Assembly (NCBI GenBank): GCA_028829895.1
Contig: CM054179.1
Coordinates: 34,463,617-34,527,616 of the forward strand
Reading direction: 5' to 3'
From: Sinotaia quadrata
Taxonomy: Eukaryota; Mollusca; Gastropoda; Architaenioglossa; Viviparidae
Length of the DNA: 64,000 bases
The stretch's first letter is position 1. The number at the start of each line of letters is the position of its first letter. Made by a program: the position numbers and the translations under genes. This document shows, piece by piece, positions 23,475-35,525 of the stretch. Below the pieces are notes generated by a model, which worked only from the letters and a program-made list of their open reading frames with translations, had not been told where the DNA came from and searched no databases.

Positions 23475-24880
23475 AAACAGTATTAACTGATAAAACAGTA
23501 CATTACATTATCTTAGCCTATACCCGCACTCTCGTAATAATTGTTTATAATTTATCGAGGCCGCTTATTGTGGAAAACGTAATTGCAGACGACATATTGA
23601 CTGACATTATTATTTTCCGAATTCCAGCTGGTTTTTTTGTTGAAAAGATTGCGTCAAAGGTTTCTGCCGCCGAATACAGCTCGTAGAAAGTTTGTATTGA
23701 TTTCTAGTATAGACATACCATACAAACTATTCTGGTATCGTTTGTGTTTACGAGTAGGAGAGCTTTAGACGTGTTTTCTCTTAAACATGAAACTGAATAG
23801 CAAAACTGGCACCCGCACACATACTAAACAGTATATTAAAAAGATTTAACTTTTATTCTTTCGTTTGTGAATTTGCTCAACTATTCTACAACATAATAAA
23901 CGTATGCTGCCTCTCACTGGAGGGTACATATAGTATTGTGTGCACATTTCGAAGTAACTTGAATAAGGGACATAATTTACTTCCGATATAACGTCTTTAA
24001 GAGATGCGTTTAACTGGAATCCATATTCTAATGGGATTGTTAAGTATTTTGAAACGGCACTTTGTATTTTCACAAAAGATATATATTTATTTATAGTTTA
24101 GTACTTATTTATGACTCATTGACTATCGGTTTCCTTTTTGCTCGTTAATGATCAATCGGTTCCATGGGCGAGGTTTTTTTCTCTTAAACCTACATTGTTG
24201 GCAGTACTAAAAATAGTTGCAACCTCTTTCTGAATTTGTGATGTCATACTTACGAAAATTAATGTTCTTCTGAGCATGTTATTTACGGCGACAGCCGTGG
24301 TGATTTATTTTGTGCATTTTGTCTCTCGTCAGAAAATTGTAACAATTTTATAGGCAATAAGGTATTCATTTATCGAGGTTTACTATATGTTACCATCATC
24401 TTACTTTCAATTTTATCTGTTATAGCACAATGTTAACTAATGCAAAAGCCACTGTGCCTTTAACTAATTTGATAAATGGTTGAGAAAGACTAGTATCATT
24501 CATAAACAGTTAGGGATTGGCCAATTGTCTCTTGAAACAAGGGTCACAGATGAAATTTGTGAAAGTTCAGCAGGTTGACTTTAGTTAATCATTTGGATTA
24601 GAATGCAATCTATTGCAGTAGGAACGTAGTATGTACACAAATAATGAGGGCGGTGGAGAGGAAGGGGTTCCTTTCCCATCCCTAAGTTGAAGCAGATAAA
24701 CTAAACAGATTTTTCTAGGGAATTAAAAGAGTAATTATATATTTAAATAAAATTTACGATTCGGGTAGGCGGTGATCACACCATACAACGAAAGCATTGT
24801 TCTATTAAAAAAAAAAATCAAGTAGGACGTTCAGCATGAGGACGTGAGATATATGCACACACGCGCGCACACGCATGCAC
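22601..24880. other. Unique AT-rich sequence with a (GAAA)n tract; no gene seen
   Basis: A (GAAA)n microsatellite sits at 23429-23476. A moderately G+C-rich pocket lies at 23130-23250. A 75-codon minus-strand ORF at 23846-24073 has no recognisable motif. Confidence 0.55.
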
Positions 24881-24912
<32 letters not shown>

Positions 24913-24984
24913 GATAGACAGATAGATAGATAGATAGATATGAGGTATGTACGTAGGTAGACAGACAGACAGACAGACAGACAA

Positions 24985-25020
<36 letters not shown>

Positions 25021-25142
25021 GAGGTATGTACGTAGGTAGATAGACAGACAGACAAATAGATAGATAGACAAACAGATAGATAGATAGATAGATAGATAGG
25101 AGGTATGTACGTAGGTAGATAAACAGACAGACAGACAAATAG

Positions 25143-25224
<82 letters not shown>

Positions 25225-25412
25225 GAGGTAGGTACTTATGAAGATAGACAGACAGACAAATAGATAGATAGATAGAGAGAGAGGTAGGTTGGTAGACAGA
25301 CAGATAGATAGATAGATAGGAGGTAGGTAGGTAGATAGACAGACAGACAGACAAATAGATAGAGAGAGAGAGAGGTAGGTTGGTAGACAGACAGACAGAC
25401 AGACAGATAGAT
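24881..25412. repeat. Long compound (TAGA)n/(CAGA)n array with higher-order interruptions
   Basis: About 530 bases of TAGA and CAGA blocks, interrupted several times by a GAGGTATGTACGTAGGTAGA spacer (near 24941, 25020 and 25098) or its variant GGAGGTAGGTA (near 25223 and 25318). The spacer recurrence shows that whole blocks were duplicated, not just 4 bp steps. It generates three long YLSI/CLSV ORFs on the minus strand, all artefacts. Confidence 0.95.
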
Positions 25413-25738
25413 AGATCTTGCTCTGCTCTCCGTAAAATAAGTACACTTCTACCACCAGTCATTTGATAAGTGTTGTTACTCAGGGTTCTTGACGAGTTCG
25501 TTTCATATGAATGAAGTGGAACTGTAATGAAGAATGTGAACTTATTTCAGACTACATAACGTAATAAGTGACCGACATCTTAACACCAATTGAACAGTTT
25601 TATTTATAGTCACATTTCGATATAAGTGTAATGTATATTTAAGTTCAATTATCAGTTTTTCAAATGTAATTTGTACTAGAGATGATATATATATTGAGAT
25701 TTGTGAAACTATTCTAACTCATTCGTGACATTATTTTA

Positions 25739-26107
25739 TCATTTAAATGGAGTCTTCCCTCCTAAACCTCCTCGCGACTCTTCACCCATTTCTTTAAGGC
25801 GGTGTAGTATGTCCGTTCTGGAGACAGGAAGGGAGGGGCAAACAAAACCAGAGGACGTTGACTTGAAAGGAACACATTTATCCTTAGCATTCAATTGACA
25901 ATGTTCGAGTCGTTTTCTGACGGATTGCGCATTGACTAAATATTCCATAGAATAATGTTCTTGTCGAAAAGCGAGCTCGACAAGTGGCGTTGCCGGTGAA
26001 GATGAAAACTTTACATGGTCGTTTAAGCACACATGGCTACGGTCAATGTCGCCTGGGGTGTCGCAAGCAAACAGCACCAGCCGTGCATAGCGAGTGGCGT
26101 GTAGCAA
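25739..26107 (-). other. Unrecognised 122-codon ORF, possibly coding or chance
   Basis: This is one of the few long ORFs (ATG at 26107, stop at 25739) not built from tandem repeats. Its composition is clearly richer in G+C than the flanks. The translation has no signal peptide, membrane segment or motif I know; it is basic near the C-terminus (GEESRGGLGGKTPFK) and carries scattered cysteines. I see no TATA, splice or poly(A) signal that would make it a gene. It could be a conserved non-coding block, an old exon or chance. The bases from 25413 to 25738 before it hold nothing recognisable. Confidence 0.2.
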
Positions 26108-27289
<1,182 letters not shown>

Positions 27290-27740
27290 AGGCATAACAG
27301 TAGACAGTTTCAGTGTATATGTGGAACACAACATTCTAATCTAGGACATCCGTGCGACAATGGATTGTTTGAGTGTATGTGAGGATCACTATATTCTATG
27401 ACATCCGTGCGACAATGGACAGATTCAGTGTATGTGTGGAGCACTATATTCTAATCTAGGGTATCCGTGCGACAGTACACTGTTTCAGTATATGTGTGGA
27501 GCACTACATTATAGGACATCCGTGCGACAGTGGACTGTTTAAGTGTATGTGTAGAACACTACATTCTAGGGCATCCGTGCGACAATGAACTATTTCATTG
27601 CATGTGTGGATTACTTTGAACATTCGTGCTGTAATGTGCAATTTCAATGCATAAAATTGGTGCAATTCAAAAACGTCTGTGCAGCTGTGAGCTATCTCAG
27701 GTGTACGAATAGGGCACTACATTCAAGGAAATCCATGCGA
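27290..27740. repeat. 55-60 bp minisatellite, about 7 copies
   Basis: The phrase GGACATCCGTGCGACA.TGGA recurs at 27345, 27400, 27460, 27515 and 27570 (steps of 55 and 60), each followed by TTTCAGTGTATGTGTGGAGCACTACATTCTA. More diverged copies lie at both ends. It accounts for the 77-codon ORFs here. Confidence 0.88.
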
Positions 27741-29687
27741 CAGTGAGCAATCCAGCATACTGCACGGTGCCAAATGCACTTATTAAAAAAATGTAAATGT
27801 ATCTGTATAGGCGAACCATTCAAATATAAAAGAATTAATGATATCAACAATAACACAGTTGATAATGTATTTCTAGATAGATGCAAGTGTTTTGTAAACC
27901 ACTTATTTAGATCTACTGTAAACATTTAATCAATGTGACTGTAAAATGAAAAGATTTTTAGAAACAAATTCCAGAACTGTTTCCAGTCTAAGGTAAGATT
28001 GTATGCATATAAGGGAAATATGTCACGTAGACTATCAACACACCCAGTAGAGGATGTGATGAAATATACTCGACTTCTTGGCAGAGTAAAACTTCTAACC
28101 TCAAATGTCGTGTGATGGAACGTAAAACATAATGGCCGCCACAAGTGTCACTTTTATTGTCTCCTTACGGCACAAACACACGCTGTCGTTGTGCAGAGGA
28201 TGATAAACAGTAGGCTCGCAAATGTTCCCTCGAGTGTTTACTTGTCTAGCACCTGTCATGTATCACTACTACTCGCTGACGACTGAAAGAAATTCAGTGT
28301 TTATGCTGAGAGTTAGATCGCAGTGTACAATTGAGATAGGTATGATCAGCAACTGCATTTCAATTTGTTTAATATGTCAGCGTTTTAAATACTTCCCCCA
28401 CCCCCCACCCCAATGATAAGGGATGATATACGATTCGAGTGTCTTCATGCTTCACGCTTAAATTATTCACCATGTTTTGCGTATGGAGGCGCACACCAGT
28501 GATCAAGGTCAAATAGTGTTACATTGTGAATGCTAACGAACATAGAGGTTTGGGAAATATTATTTTGACAGCAGAATGATGCCAGCAGTCAAGTGCTTTA
28601 CGACATTCACGATATTTAAAAAATTGCTTGAATGTGTTTTCTCAGTGTTTCTACAGCAAGTGGATGATACTTGTACATATGTGTGCTCGAGATTCTTACT
28701 TACCTTCACTTCACGGACGCTGTTTCTGGACATTACATCAGCTTGTAAGTAAATAGTACCACAAGATGTTGCCTATTAAACAACAACAAAAAAAAAACAC
28801 ACGATGCTTTTAAATCAGCACACGTTCGTTAATTTATGATAATATGAAGCTCTATATTAATTAGATGTGACTTACATTAACATTGCACACTGACAGAATC
28901 TGAGATTTTTCTTTCTATCTTCACTGTAAAGCATGGGCAACTTTTCTCTAAAACTTAAATAAACAGCAACTCTGTAAAGCACAAGTTGTCTAACCATTAT
29001 GATTCCAAAGCAAATGTAAGTTGAATTTTCAGTAGCACTCTAGCCTAACATATACATGCAACGTACATATAAGAAAGTACCTGATCGAGATTGTTTACCA
29101 TCACTAAATCAAAGATGAAGACTTTTTACATCGACATTCCAAGACACATATATACGATATATTATAAATCTTTTTTCCATTACAGATTTACATACACTTT
29201 GCATTGATAGAACAAACCCATATAAACGAGAATTTCCTCGTCACATAAAAATTGTCTTAAATGACAATGAAATTCATGTTATGACTGTGGGAATGAAAGT
29301 CAACATAGCTTTATAAAATAAGGTCCTAATTACTGTAGAAAATTAACCATATTAAAGGTTTATAAACTGTAGACAATGAGATTCATAAGACTGTATAAAT
29401 GAATGTCCAAATATTATTACGGTATACACGATTGTACAAATCAAAAGCTCACAAGATTATAACTGGGTGTCCACAAAACTGACAGTTAACATTCAAACGA
29501 TAATATAAAATAAATGAAAGCACATGAACAGTAGCAATAAAGAGCCACACAGCTGTAGAAATATCCAACTGAAGATAGAGATATCAAGGATTTGAATCTG
29601 TGACTTCAGGGTGGAGTGGGTGGACACGCTAATTTGTAGTGAGCGTGAATGCATCCTTCCACTCCCCGCATTAGTTAGAATAACAGG
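27741..29687. other. AT-rich unique sequence, no gene seen
   Basis: No recognised gene. A weak periodicity (GACTGT.GAAATGAA..., TAAACTGTAGACAATGAGATTCATAAGACTGTATAAATGAA) at 29270-29450 may be a very old array. ORFs of 64-72 codons carry no motif. Confidence 0.5.
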
Positions 29688-30030
29688 CAATTTTCCATAT
29701 TCCAGGATTGGAATATGGGCAGAACAACTATGGATAATGTAATGAATTTAAGATGGGCAATAGTCCATATTCCAGGATTGGACCTCGGAACAATTATGGA
29801 TGATGTAATGATTTAAAATTGGCAATAGTAAATATTCCATGATTGGACCACAGAACAATTATGGATGATGTAATGAATTTAAGATAGGCAATAATCCATA
29901 TTCCAGGATTGGATCGCAGAACATATATGGATGATGTAATGAATTTAAGATGGGCAATAGTCCTTATTCCAGGATTGGACTGCAGAACAACTATGGATGA
30001 TGTAATGAATTTAAGATTTTCAATAGTCTA
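29688..30030. repeat. 66 bp minisatellite, 5 copies
   Basis: Units GGCAATAGTCCATATTCCAG...ATGGATGATGTAATGAATTTAAGAT with GGCA at about 29688, 29756, 29821, 29887 and 29953 (65-68 bp steps). It lies about 200 bp upstream of the gypsy-like remnant. Confidence 0.93.
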
Positions 30031-30229
30031 ACAGCTCTAGCCTCCAGCCATCCAACAATCCTGGTTATTTAGAAGAAATTAATGAAATAAGCTACTCAGT
30101 GGGTTTCTAGTGGAAACCATTATTAATGATTAGACATTAGCTAAAATTGTAATAATTAAGATGTTAGAATGTCACTTTTCATTAATCACTAAGATGACCT
30201 CACAGTAACTTTGGGGGAAAAAAGTAAAT

Positions 30230-30995
30230 TCTATCGAGATTCCATGTAGCCATCAATTTTATTGGAGAATGTATGCCCTCACTGGGTTGCGGCCAGAGAT
30301 GGATTCTCACTATCATTGATATACAATACTCTGTGGTTGTTCTTTAAGTTGATCTATTAGTACTGCATCAGTAGCAAATGCACTGTTTACATTTTTCTCA
30401 TGTGTAGGATTTCTGGAAGAAATCTTGTCTGTTAGAGGACACAATTCAAAACAACTCTTTACCATCCTATGTGTAAAGCTTTAGTAGTGAATCTGAATGT
30501 CAGCCTTACCATGTCATTTAACAAATTGTGTATAGAAGGACCACGTGATTGGGACATGTATTTGACAACACTTTTTTTTTGCGTTGTGTGAAGTACCACA
30601 AGATTTAACTCTTTTCTTACCTTTCGAACTCTGTATGATAGAACAGTTAGGGGGTCCAGGACTATTTTACAAGAATATTGGACAGAGGTGGGCTGAAACC
30701 ATCAGCATGCGATTGAACTTGCTAGCCATATTGACACTTCATGTAAAATAGCAGTCGAAAATGTACTTGAAAGTAAAGCCAGACAAGCATGTCTTTAAAA
30801 TTGTAAGATGAAAGTATCTAACATCAAAATCGGTATGCAGATGTTGTTGCTATTACTGCTTCACTGAAATAAGTTAGAAGTATTGTGGCAAAGACCACAT
30901 GACATTACTGAAAAATAAAGTGGTGTAATTTCAGAATTCAGATCAGATCCAAGGCAAAACATTTTCATGCTAATATGATAAAGGCATACAAGGAA
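30230..30995 (+). pseudogene. Integrase remnant (retroviral-type rve core and C-terminal end)
   Basis: Pieces in different frames fit a gypsy-type integrase: VAINFIGE (~30248, first catalytic D apparently N), ILTII (~30298), a SDRGTQF-like stretch around 30435 with a stop inside, PRDWDMYL (~30542, matching the conserved PRDWD region), then YDRTVRGS (~30630, matching the LYGR..RGP motif) and YWTE. The C-terminal HANMIKAY (30964-30987) corresponds to the HVNMLKPY-type motif that closes many gypsy integrases. Several frame changes; not functional. Confidence 0.75.
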
Positions 30996-31160
30996 CTCCC
31001 TAATAATATGGAGGCTACCATTATTATAGAGGATGATGCCTCTCTCTGTACCTGATTCCAAATCAGTACCATATCCAGGCTTAACAGATGCTGAAACTAT
31101 CGATGACATCATTGTAAACCCAGAACCACCCGATTCTGATGCTCAACAGTTATGGAACAT

Positions 31161-31298
31161 GATTAAAGAGATGTGTGATGTTTTTTACCAATATACCCAG
31201 AAAAACGATTAAAGAAATGTGTGATGTTTTTTACCAATATACCCAGAAAAACGATTAAAGAAATGTGTGATGTTTTTTACCAATATACCCAGAAAAAC
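31161..31298 (+). repeat. 46 bp triplication inside the gypsy-like pol remnant
   Basis: Units GATTAAAGAGATGTGTGATG...CCAATATACCCAGAAAAAC start at 31161, 31207 and 31253. They are identical except that the first has AAAGAG where the others have AAAGAA. The unit is ordinary pol linker sequence between integrase and RT, so this is a minisatellite newly formed from a transposon. Confidence 0.96.
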
Positions 31299-31346
31299 GA
31301 ATCCGTGCTAATTTACATTTGCATGACAGGATCATAATCTGATCGC

Positions 31347-31900
31347 ATGAAACTCTATGTTTTATCTTACACTAAACATAGTGCTGTTAAGGAGAAAATC
31401 ATCTTTATGTTAGCCTTAGGTATGACTGAAACGACAGAGTTCCATTACAGTTCTCCTCAATTGTGTGTGGACTACAGACAACTAAATAAGTCAGTCATTT
31501 TCTCAGCCGAACTGTTGTCTGAACCAAAGCATCTGTTTGCTAGACTCATTGGAGCTAAATATATTTCCAAACTCGATCTTATGAAAATTATTTGGCAAAT
31601 TCCAGTCTGTGAGGCAGACAAGATAAATTAGCATTTAACACACCTGATGGCCAATTTCAATGGTGGGTGATGCTGTTTGGAATCCTCACTGAATCCATGA
31701 AAGTAGAATCTGTATATAATTTTATGGATGACATATTAGTAGGTACCAAGACTTTAGAGGAATGCATCTGAGTGTTACGGAAATTGTTGTAGCATTTGAG
31801 AAAGTGCAATCTTACTGCTCGACCAACCAAATGTTTTATAGGATATTTCAAAATTGAATATTTGGGACACACAGTGGGGCAAGGTCTGTGGCTGGAAGCT
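31347..31900 (+). pseudogene. Reverse transcriptase remnant, Ty3/gypsy type
   Basis: The open segment 31347-31631 contains LCVDYRQLNKS (RT motif with the conserved DYR.LN), LFARLIGAKYISKLDL (catalytic D in SKLDL) and IWQIPV (family GYWQIPV). After a frameshift, FMDDIL (31721-31738) supplies the Y/F-x-D-D box, followed by CNLTARPTKCFIG and EYLGHTVGQG. The stretch between the MPFG-like region (~31668) and the FMDDIL box is shortened, implying a deletion. Multiple stops confirm a pseudogene. Confidence 0.93.
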
Positions 31901-32129
31901 TCGAAAGTATGGACATTTGAAGAGATGGTAACACCAGTCTCAAAGATGAATGTTAAATATTTTGGGGATTAGCTGGTTACTATTAGAAATTCATTCCCAA
32001 ATCAGCACTATCACCAAACAACTCATTGATTGTATGAGGAAAGTCAGTCCACAGACAGTGATCGGAAGTGAGTAGTGTGAAACAAGTTTTACCAGTTTAA
32101 AAGATTCTTTGTCATAAGCTTCTGTCCTT

Positions 32130-32490
32130 CACTTAACTGTTAAGAATTTGTACTCCAAACTAATGCAATAAATGCAGGGCTAGGTGCTGTACTGATGCAA
32201 AAGCATGGTGATATTCTATATCTCTATATGCTAAATGCAGCTGAAAAATATTCAGCCTCAGAGAAAGAATGTCTTGGAAATGTCTTGACTGTCCAGAAAT
32301 TCCAAGCCTACCTATATGGCAAGCATTTTGTCATTTAGACAGATCATCAACCTTTCACCTACTTAGCACATTTGACAAAGGCAAACGGGAGTTTGACTAG
32401 GAGGTCGTTAATATTACTACAACAGTTTAGTTATAGTGTAGAAGTAATCAAAGGCACTGACAACATAGGAGCAGTAGAAATGGAAGGATA
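32130..32490 (+). pseudogene. RNase H remnant of the gypsy-like element
   Basis: The translation shows FVLQTNA (family FVL.TDAS), GLGAVLMQ, SASEKECL (conserved E of E-K-E), FQAYLYGKHFVI, TDHQPFTYL and VEVIKGTDNIGA. These are the standard order of gypsy RNase H ending in the GT.N.AD motif. Stops interrupt it. After this point no integrase follows; only ~450 bases separate it from the LTR. Confidence 0.9.
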
Positions 32491-32928
32491 AAAATTCCAG
32501 TGTATGAATCTCCCTTGTAAAGTACTGTGATATACTTGTTTACATACTTATATTCCCTCTTTTGTAGAAAGAAGAAATAAATTTAACCAGATTTCCTTTA
32601 TATGATGCTAGCATATATATGTTGTATTCTTCTATGATAAGAAGAAAGGAAATAATGATAGCAATTTTTGCATATGATTTACGTTTGTATTTCCTTAAGT
32701 GAAGAGACATAATGAATCATTATCTAACTTATAACAAAGGAAAATCATAGCGATTTTTTCTTGATAAATTGTGTTTATGTCTTTCTAAGTGCGGAGACAT
32801 AAACTGTTCTAACTTAAAATGAGACTGATATAAATATTTTCTTCTCTTATAAATACTTATAAGTTCACTGGTAATGTTTGAAATTTACTCCTAGTAGAGC
32901 AGATGTTAACATTATAATTAACTTCTCG

Positions 32929-32946
32929 AAAAAGGAGTGGGGCAGG
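32929..32946 (+). other. Polypurine tract next to LTR
   Basis: The purine-rich tract AAAAAGGAGTGGGGCAGG precedes the LTR family start. The equivalent tract at 9688-9699 sits in the same position in the other copy. In LTR retrotransposons this is the plus-strand DNA primer site. Confidence 0.6.
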
Positions 32947-32948
32947 CG

Positions 32949-33212
32949 TATGTGGCAAAGTAAATTTGTCTATCCCTTAATAATTATAATTTTGTTGCCA
33001 ATGTTAACGTGATCCAAAGTAACAAGCAAAATCATTATGCGACAGTAAAACGTCTATCTTATTACTATGTATAGAGTAGGGTTTTGCAACATCCTTATAA
33101 TCTGCTAAGGGAGAGACATGCTGGTTTTGTGGGAGAATTATTACTAACTATAAATTAAGATTCTCCATCACTTGTAATTAGTTATGAGTTAGTAATTAAT
33201 AAATAACAACCA
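32949..33212 (+). mobile_element. 3' LTR-like segment, short version
   Basis: Begins TATGTGGCAAAGTAAATTTG and ends CATCACTTGTAATTAGTTATGA...AACCA, matching both ends of the long copies at 37822-39409 and 56390-57916. At ~264 bp it is far shorter than their ~1.55 kb. Either it lost its middle or the long copies belong to an expanded subfamily. Confidence 0.6.
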
Positions 33213-33790
33213 TAATGAGTGAATGGTGTCCAGTGAGTTGTCGCCCAATCCATTGTAATCTTGCCCAGTAACAAATCAATACCAAGTTTTGAATGCACAT
33301 ATTATTTTTTTATTTTACAGAAACTGAAACTTTCATAGATTGAAACACATTTATACTTTTTTTTAAATTCATGATTTCATCCAGCACTAAAGATCTCTGG
33401 CATTTAGTTGACAGTGAAAGTACTGTATTAAACGATATATTGTCTCGAAAGTCCTATTACTGTACAGAACACAGTTTCAAAATAGGAAGTGTTTTCTTCC
33501 AGCTTGTATTTAGTGTAACAATGGTAGACTTCATGCTTTGTGCGAGATACTTGGAATAAGTGGGGTCATGACATGATTCTTCATTGGTGGTTAAAGTCTG
33601 GTGGTCTGCTAAGAATTCCAGTGGATTATTGTACTCAAGGAAATTCGTATTAATAAGCATGAAATATCTTTGAGGTCTTGCGCTTTAAATGGTACTGTTT
33701 ATTAAGTTTTGAAATTGTGTACTATATACACAATGATGTTTTAGACTTGAAGGTACTTAACCCTGCCATATGCACATATTGTTTTCAACA
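33213..33790. other. Unique AT-rich sequence, no gene seen
   Basis: Small opposed ORFs (33371-33559 plus, 33457-33660 minus) overlap without motifs. Poly-T tracts near 33305 and 33358. Confidence 0.5.
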
Positions 33791-34142
33791 CGATACGTAC
33801 AATGGTATATAAAAGGAAAGTTGAAACCTGTTTTAGACACGTTACGTACAATGGTATTTAAAAGGAAAGTTAAAACCTGTTTTAGACACGATACGCATAA
33901 TGGTATTAAAAGGAAAGTTAAAACCTGTTAGAAACAACATGATACGCACAATGGTTTTTAAAAGGAAAGTTAAAACCTGTTAGAAACAACATGATACGCA
34001 CAATGGTATTTAAAAGGAAAGTTAAAACCTGTTAGAAACAACACGATACGCACAATGATATTTAAAAGGAAAGTTAAAACCTGTTAGAAACAGCATGATA
34101 CGCATAATGGTATTTAAAAGGAAAGTTAAAACCTGTTTTAGA
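33791..34142. repeat. 52 bp minisatellite, 7 copies
   Basis: Units (C/T)GATACGCACAATGGTATTTAAAAGGAAAG begin at 33791, ~33840, ~33889, 33940, 33992, 34044 and 34096. The later steps are exactly 52 bp; the first copies are shorter, with CCTGTTTTAGACA in place of CCTGTTAGAAACAACA. Confidence 0.94.
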
Positions 34143-35309
34143 CAGAAACAAACGTATTGGTGTTGCTATCAATACACACGCCTGGTATTATAGAAATGAT
34201 CGGAACACCCATATTGGTGTTTTAGACATGGTTCACATTTAAATGTTTTAAATTCATGCGATATCACACATCTGCACTCTGTCAAGATTAGTTCACACTC
34301 ACAAACATACACACACTTCAGATTTCAATTAACACGATATCCAAGTTTTCGATCCTAGCGCGACGGGTCCCTGATTCCGATACAAGCTAGTGATCAAAGC
34401 CTGGCCGACCGTGTGAGTCTCTTTGTGATCACCTGGTAATGGGTCAGGCGAGTCAAGTGAGCAAAGGGAAACGAATATCGGTGCTTATTCTTCTGCAGCA
34501 CAAGAGTAGAAAAGAACTAGGCGGCGTCGGACACAACCTGCGCCCTTATGGGTCTTTGACGTGTAGTACAGGGCGCACTTGATTTAGGGGAGCCATGCAG
34601 ACAATGCCCACACCTCTTCTCCTCAGGATTTCACCACCCACCCTCTTGACAAACGCTTCATCCATAGTCCGAGGGAAGTGAAGTTTGTCTTTCCAGGAGT
34701 GGAGGGTTGGGAGGGTTTGGGGTAGATAAAACGGGTTGGGTATAGGGGTGTGTCGGTAGTCTGTAGATACGTATAGCACACTGGTCACCGGGTTTGTCGG
34801 CATTTAAGTTATTTTCTTCAGTTTGGAACAGTTGTGATAAAAATAATTTTAACGACTGGCAAAACTGACAGCGATATAGCGTAGCGAACGAAAACAAACA
34901 CTAAGAGGCATGGAAATTTATCAAGCTCCACGGTATTATTTCCCCTGACGAAATCGTCGAAAAAAGACAGCGCAAATGTTGGTGGAGAAACAATATTACA
35001 GAGAAATAAATTATTCAAAGGCATCTACAATCACCCATCCATCTATCTATAGTGCTATTTCTTTTTAAATGTAAACTATTTGATGTGAGATTAAAAAAGG
35101 GATGACGTTTAAATGGTATAATCATTTCAATATTTCAAAACTGTAAGCATGCTTACATTAATAGTAAATTAAATGAATCTTGGTAAAATGATATTTAGGA
35201 CTTCCCCCTCCCTTGTGTGTCACATTTTAGCGTGAAACGTTATAACTTCGTAATAACCGATTGGCCATAACAAAAATCATGTATTTGTCACTGTGCGAAA
35301 TAGTTCATT
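34143..35309. other. Unique sequence with a G+C-richer block; no gene recognised
   Basis: 34340-34800 is notably less AT-rich and non-repetitive (GCGCGACGGGTCCC, GGCGGCGTCGGACAC). Two minus-strand ORFs overlap there (85 codons at 34546-34803, 79 codons at 34658-34897) without recognisable motifs. It is a candidate for conserved non-coding DNA or a degraded exon. Confidence 0.4.
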
Positions 35310-35525
35310 TGACAAAAACGTATCATTTTCAATAATAACCATATATAAGTCAATAACCATGTCCTCAGCCCCCATTAGCGAGACAAAAAAGTATCATTTG
35401 CAATAATAATAATCATATAAGTCAATAATCATGTACTCAGCCCATTAGCGAGACAAAAATGTATAATTTGCAATAATAATAATCATATATAAGTCAATAA
35501 TCATGTACTCAGCTCATTAGCGAGA
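35310..35525. repeat. ~71 bp minisatellite, 3 copies
   Basis: CATTAGCGAGACAAAAA recurs at 35373, 35443 and 35514 (steps 70 and 71), with CAATAATAATAATCATATAAGTCAATAATCATGTACTCAGCC between. Confidence 0.92.

Larger units (their letters stand above)
30230..33212 (+). mobile_element. Decayed Ty3/gypsy-type LTR retrotransposon with integrase-first pol order
   Basis: In order along the plus strand: integrase core remnants (about 30240-30700), an integrase C-terminal HANMIKAY motif (30964-30987), reverse transcriptase (31347-31900), RNase H (32130-32490), a purine-rich tract (32929-32946) and an LTR-like segment ending at 33212. No gag, protease or 5' LTR is recognisable, so the copy is 5'-truncated. 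Known: standard Ty3/gypsy elements carry integrase after RNase H; an integrase-first order is described for the Gmr1-like group. Inference: this is a Gmr1-like element. Frameshifts and stops throughout make it long dead. Confidence 0.82.

Noticed and set aside
24805..25462. Two >200-codon minus-strand ORFs
   Set aside because: Products of the TAGA/CAGA repeat in two frames. No non-repeat domain.
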